Assembly: GCA_039182715.1 (NCBI GenBank)
Contig: JBCDBY010000310.1
Span: 1-5,278, forward strand
Length of the DNA: 5,278 nt
Direction of reading: 5' to 3'
Source: JBCDBY01 sp039182715
GTDB lineage: Bacteria; Planctomycetota; PLA2
Shown one piece after another: positions 3,850-5,278 of this stretch. Position 1 is the first letter of the stretch. The number at the start of each line of letters is the position of its first letter. The position numbers and the translations under genes were made by a program. The notes below the pieces were generated by a model that had not been told where the DNA came from, did not search any database, and was given only the letters and a program-made list of their open reading frames with translations.

Positions 3850-5278
3850 CGGGTCTCTCCTTGTTGCGGGAGGCGGAGGCGGAAGGTGCTGCCGCCCTCG
3901 GGTCGAGGCGCGGCTTCGATGGTGCCGCCGTGCGCCTGCGCGGCCGAGAGCGCGAGCGCAAGGCCGAGCCCCGAGCCGCCCGTACGCTCGGAGTGGAACG
4001 GTTCGAAGAGCGCGCCGGCGCCGCCCTCGGGCAGGCCCGGACCTTCGTCCGAGACTTCCAGCTGCACCTCGTCGACCGCGGTGCGGACGTCGATCGAGAC
4101 GGCGCCGCCTTCGGGCGAAACGCCGACGGCGTTGCGCAGCAGGTTCCAGAGCGCGCCCCGCAGGAGGTCGGCGTCGCCCTGCACGCTGCCGCTCGTGTCG
4201 GCCGCGGCTCGAATCTCGACGCCGCGATCGACCGCTTCGGCGCGCGCCAGCGCCACGACCGTCCCGACCAGCGTGCCCAGATCGACCGGGCCGACGCGTG
4301 CCGGACCGGGGCGCGCGTGGTGCAGCAGCTCGCTCACGGTGCGATCGAGCCGGGCGACCTCGCGCGTGACGCAGTCGGCGAGATGGCGTGCGTCGTCGGG
4401 CAGGTCGTCCCGCCGCTCCATCCGTTGCGACGCGATGCCGATCGCGTTGAGGGGATTGCGCACCTCGTGCGCGATGTTCGCCGCCAGCCGGCCCAGTCCG
4501 GCCAGTCGCGCCTCGTGTTCGAGCCGGGTGGCAAGCTCCGCCCGGCTCCGGCGATGGCGGCGCACGAGGTAGATGCCGAGGGCGACCGCGAGGGCGGCAA
4601 GCCCGGCGTGCAGACGGGCGGCGTCGCGCTGGATCGCGAGCGCGCGTGTGACGGAGCGCGTGTCGAGACCGACGACGAGCTCGCCGGCCGGATTGTTGAG
4701 CTGCCGCCGGAAGGTTCGCACGTCGCCGGACAGCGCCTCGGCGGCTCCGTTGAAACGCACGAAGGCAATGGAAGTGTCGCTCTCGAGCCGCGCGGCGAGC
4801 GTGGCGGGGGACGCCTGGGCGCGGGTGCGCGCGAAGTGCGACTCGTCCTGGAAGAGCACGGCGCGCCGTCCGCCGGCGAGCGGCGCGACGTAAACCAGCC
4901 AGGGCGTGCGTCCGTGGCCACGGATGCGCACGCGGCGTGCTTCGTTGATATCGCTTAGACGGGCGCGCGCGACGGCGACGAACGCGGAGGAGTCGACGAC
5001 GCCGGTCGAAGCGCGCGGGAGGTCGCGCGCTTCCGCTTCGAGGCGTCCGTCGGCGTCAAAGACGAGCAGGCGCTGGACGCCGGCGGCGAAGGCGAAGCGC
5101 TGGAGCTGCTGTGCGCTTTCGCCGGTGCTCGTGGCGAGGGCGCCCGCCCGGAGGCGTAGCCCGTCACGCAGTTCGTCGTCGAGCTGGCGCAAGACGGACT
5201 GCGTGGTGCGCAGGCTGGTGGCGGCGGTCTCGACGACGGCGTGGCCGAGTTCGTCGACGAGGCCATCGAGCTGCCGGC
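3846..5278 (-). CDS. Membrane sensor histidine kinase (N-terminus outside window)
   Basis: The kinase that should phosphorylate the adjacent regulator. The visible part is 476 residues, counted from the first full codon at 5276. The reading frame is open to the edge, so the TTG at 5192 is not a convincing start and the first transmembrane helix is probably outside. Residues 1 to about 220 are a presumed extracytoplasmic sensor region with alternating strand-like segments (for example RLLVFDADGRLEAEA near 69-83). It could be Cache/PAS-like, but I cannot assign a family. One hydrophobic helix (about 222-238, LHAGLAALAVALGIYLV) is followed by a basic stretch, RRHRRSR. The HisKA domain has the H-box AHEVRNPLNAI with phospho-acceptor His270 (codon 4469-4467). 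The HATPase domain shows the N-box NLLRNAV (378-384), G1 DEGPGLP (410-416), the F-box LFEPFHSER and G2 GGSGLGLALA. All catalytic boxes are intact. The gene overlaps the regulator by 4 nt. Confidence 0.95.
   Translation of the reverse strand, partial: RQLDGLVDELGHAVVETAATSLRTTQSVLRQLDDELRDGLRLRAGALATSTGESAQQLQRFAFAAGVQRLLVFDADGRLEAEARDLPRASTGVVDSSAFVAVARARLSDINEARRVRIRGHGRTPWLVYVAPLAGGRRAVLFQDESHFARTRAQASPATLAARLESDTSIAFVRFNGAAEALSGDVRTFRRQLNNPAGELVVGLDTRSVTRALAIQRDAARLHAGLAALAVALGIYLVRRHRRSRAELATRLEHEARLAGLGRLAANIAHEVRNPLNAIGIASQRMERRDDLPDDARHLADCVTREVARLDRTVSELLHHARPGPARVGPVDLGTLVGTVVALARAEAVDRGVEIRAAADTSGSVQGDADLLRGALWNLLRNAVGVSPEGGAVSIDVRTAVDEVQLEVSDEGPGLPEGGAGALFEPFHSERTGGSGLGLALALSAAQAHGGTIEAAPRPEGGSTFRLRLPQQGETR
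3857..3862 (-). promoter_or_regulatory. Ribosome-binding site of the response regulator
   Basis: AAGGAG on the minus strand, 7 nt before the ATG at 3849 and inside the last codons of the kinase gene. It confirms the start that overlaps the kinase stop as ATGA. Confidence 0.8.

Noticed and set aside
2125..4572. Very long plus-strand open frame (815 codons) antisense to the small-protein, regulator and kinase genes
   Set aside because: High GC at third codon positions removes stops from the antisense frame. The translation is Arg/Ala/Pro-rich with no domain, while the opposite strand encodes clear proteins with all catalytic motifs.
5190..5192. TTG at 5192 as the start of the histidine kinase
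   Set aside because: The frame is open to the window edge with plausible coding sequence (RQLDGLVDELGHAVVE), and a start here would leave the sensor region without an N-terminal membrane anchor. The gene is treated as partial.

Overview
The window is very GC-rich, with tightly packed genes all on the minus strand and one repeat-rich non-coding flank. The gene set (a membrane histidine kinase, an NtrC-class sigma-54 activator, secreted proteins, long TPR arrays) suits a Gram-negative-type environmental bacterium, such as Myxococcota, Planctomycetota, Acidobacteriota or an uncultured high-GC phylum. No marker gene is present, so this placement is a weak inference.

Layout in the direction of transcription (right to left). 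(1) 5278-3846: a sensor histidine kinase whose N-terminus lies beyond the right edge. (2) 3849-2542: its cognate sigma-54-dependent response regulator, overlapping the kinase stop by 4 nt (ATGA). (3) 2541-2424: a 118-nt intergenic control region. It holds a 17-nt imperfect palindrome at the regulator stop codon, a hairpin that may weakly terminate the regulator transcript, a sigma-54 promoter with a perfect -24/-12 core (TGGCACG-N4-TTGC), and a strong ribosome-binding site. (4) 2423-2049: a 124-residue secreted protein rich in Gly, Pro, Asn, Gln and Ser. (5) 2035-605: a secreted 476-residue protein made almost wholly of TPR repeats, 13 nt downstream. (6) 604-1: no credible gene, but two copies of an almost perfect ~100-bp direct repeat each carrying a 14-bp-stem hairpin, two copies of a diverged ~50-bp repeat, and between them a long inverted repeat built of 9-13-nt periodic units (CGCGGAG/CTCCGCG).

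The simplest model is a self-contained signalling module. The kinase senses something outside the cytoplasmic membrane and phosphorylates the regulator at Asp53. The regulator may bind the palindrome about 88 nt upstream of the predicted transcription start and activate sigma-54 polymerase at the promoter immediately beyond its own gene. This would turn on a two-gene operon that exports a small low-complexity protein and a periplasmic or surface TPR scaffold. The function of that exported pair is unknown. The adjacency of regulator, promoter and secreted pair is the most interesting part of the window; the repeat flank is the second.
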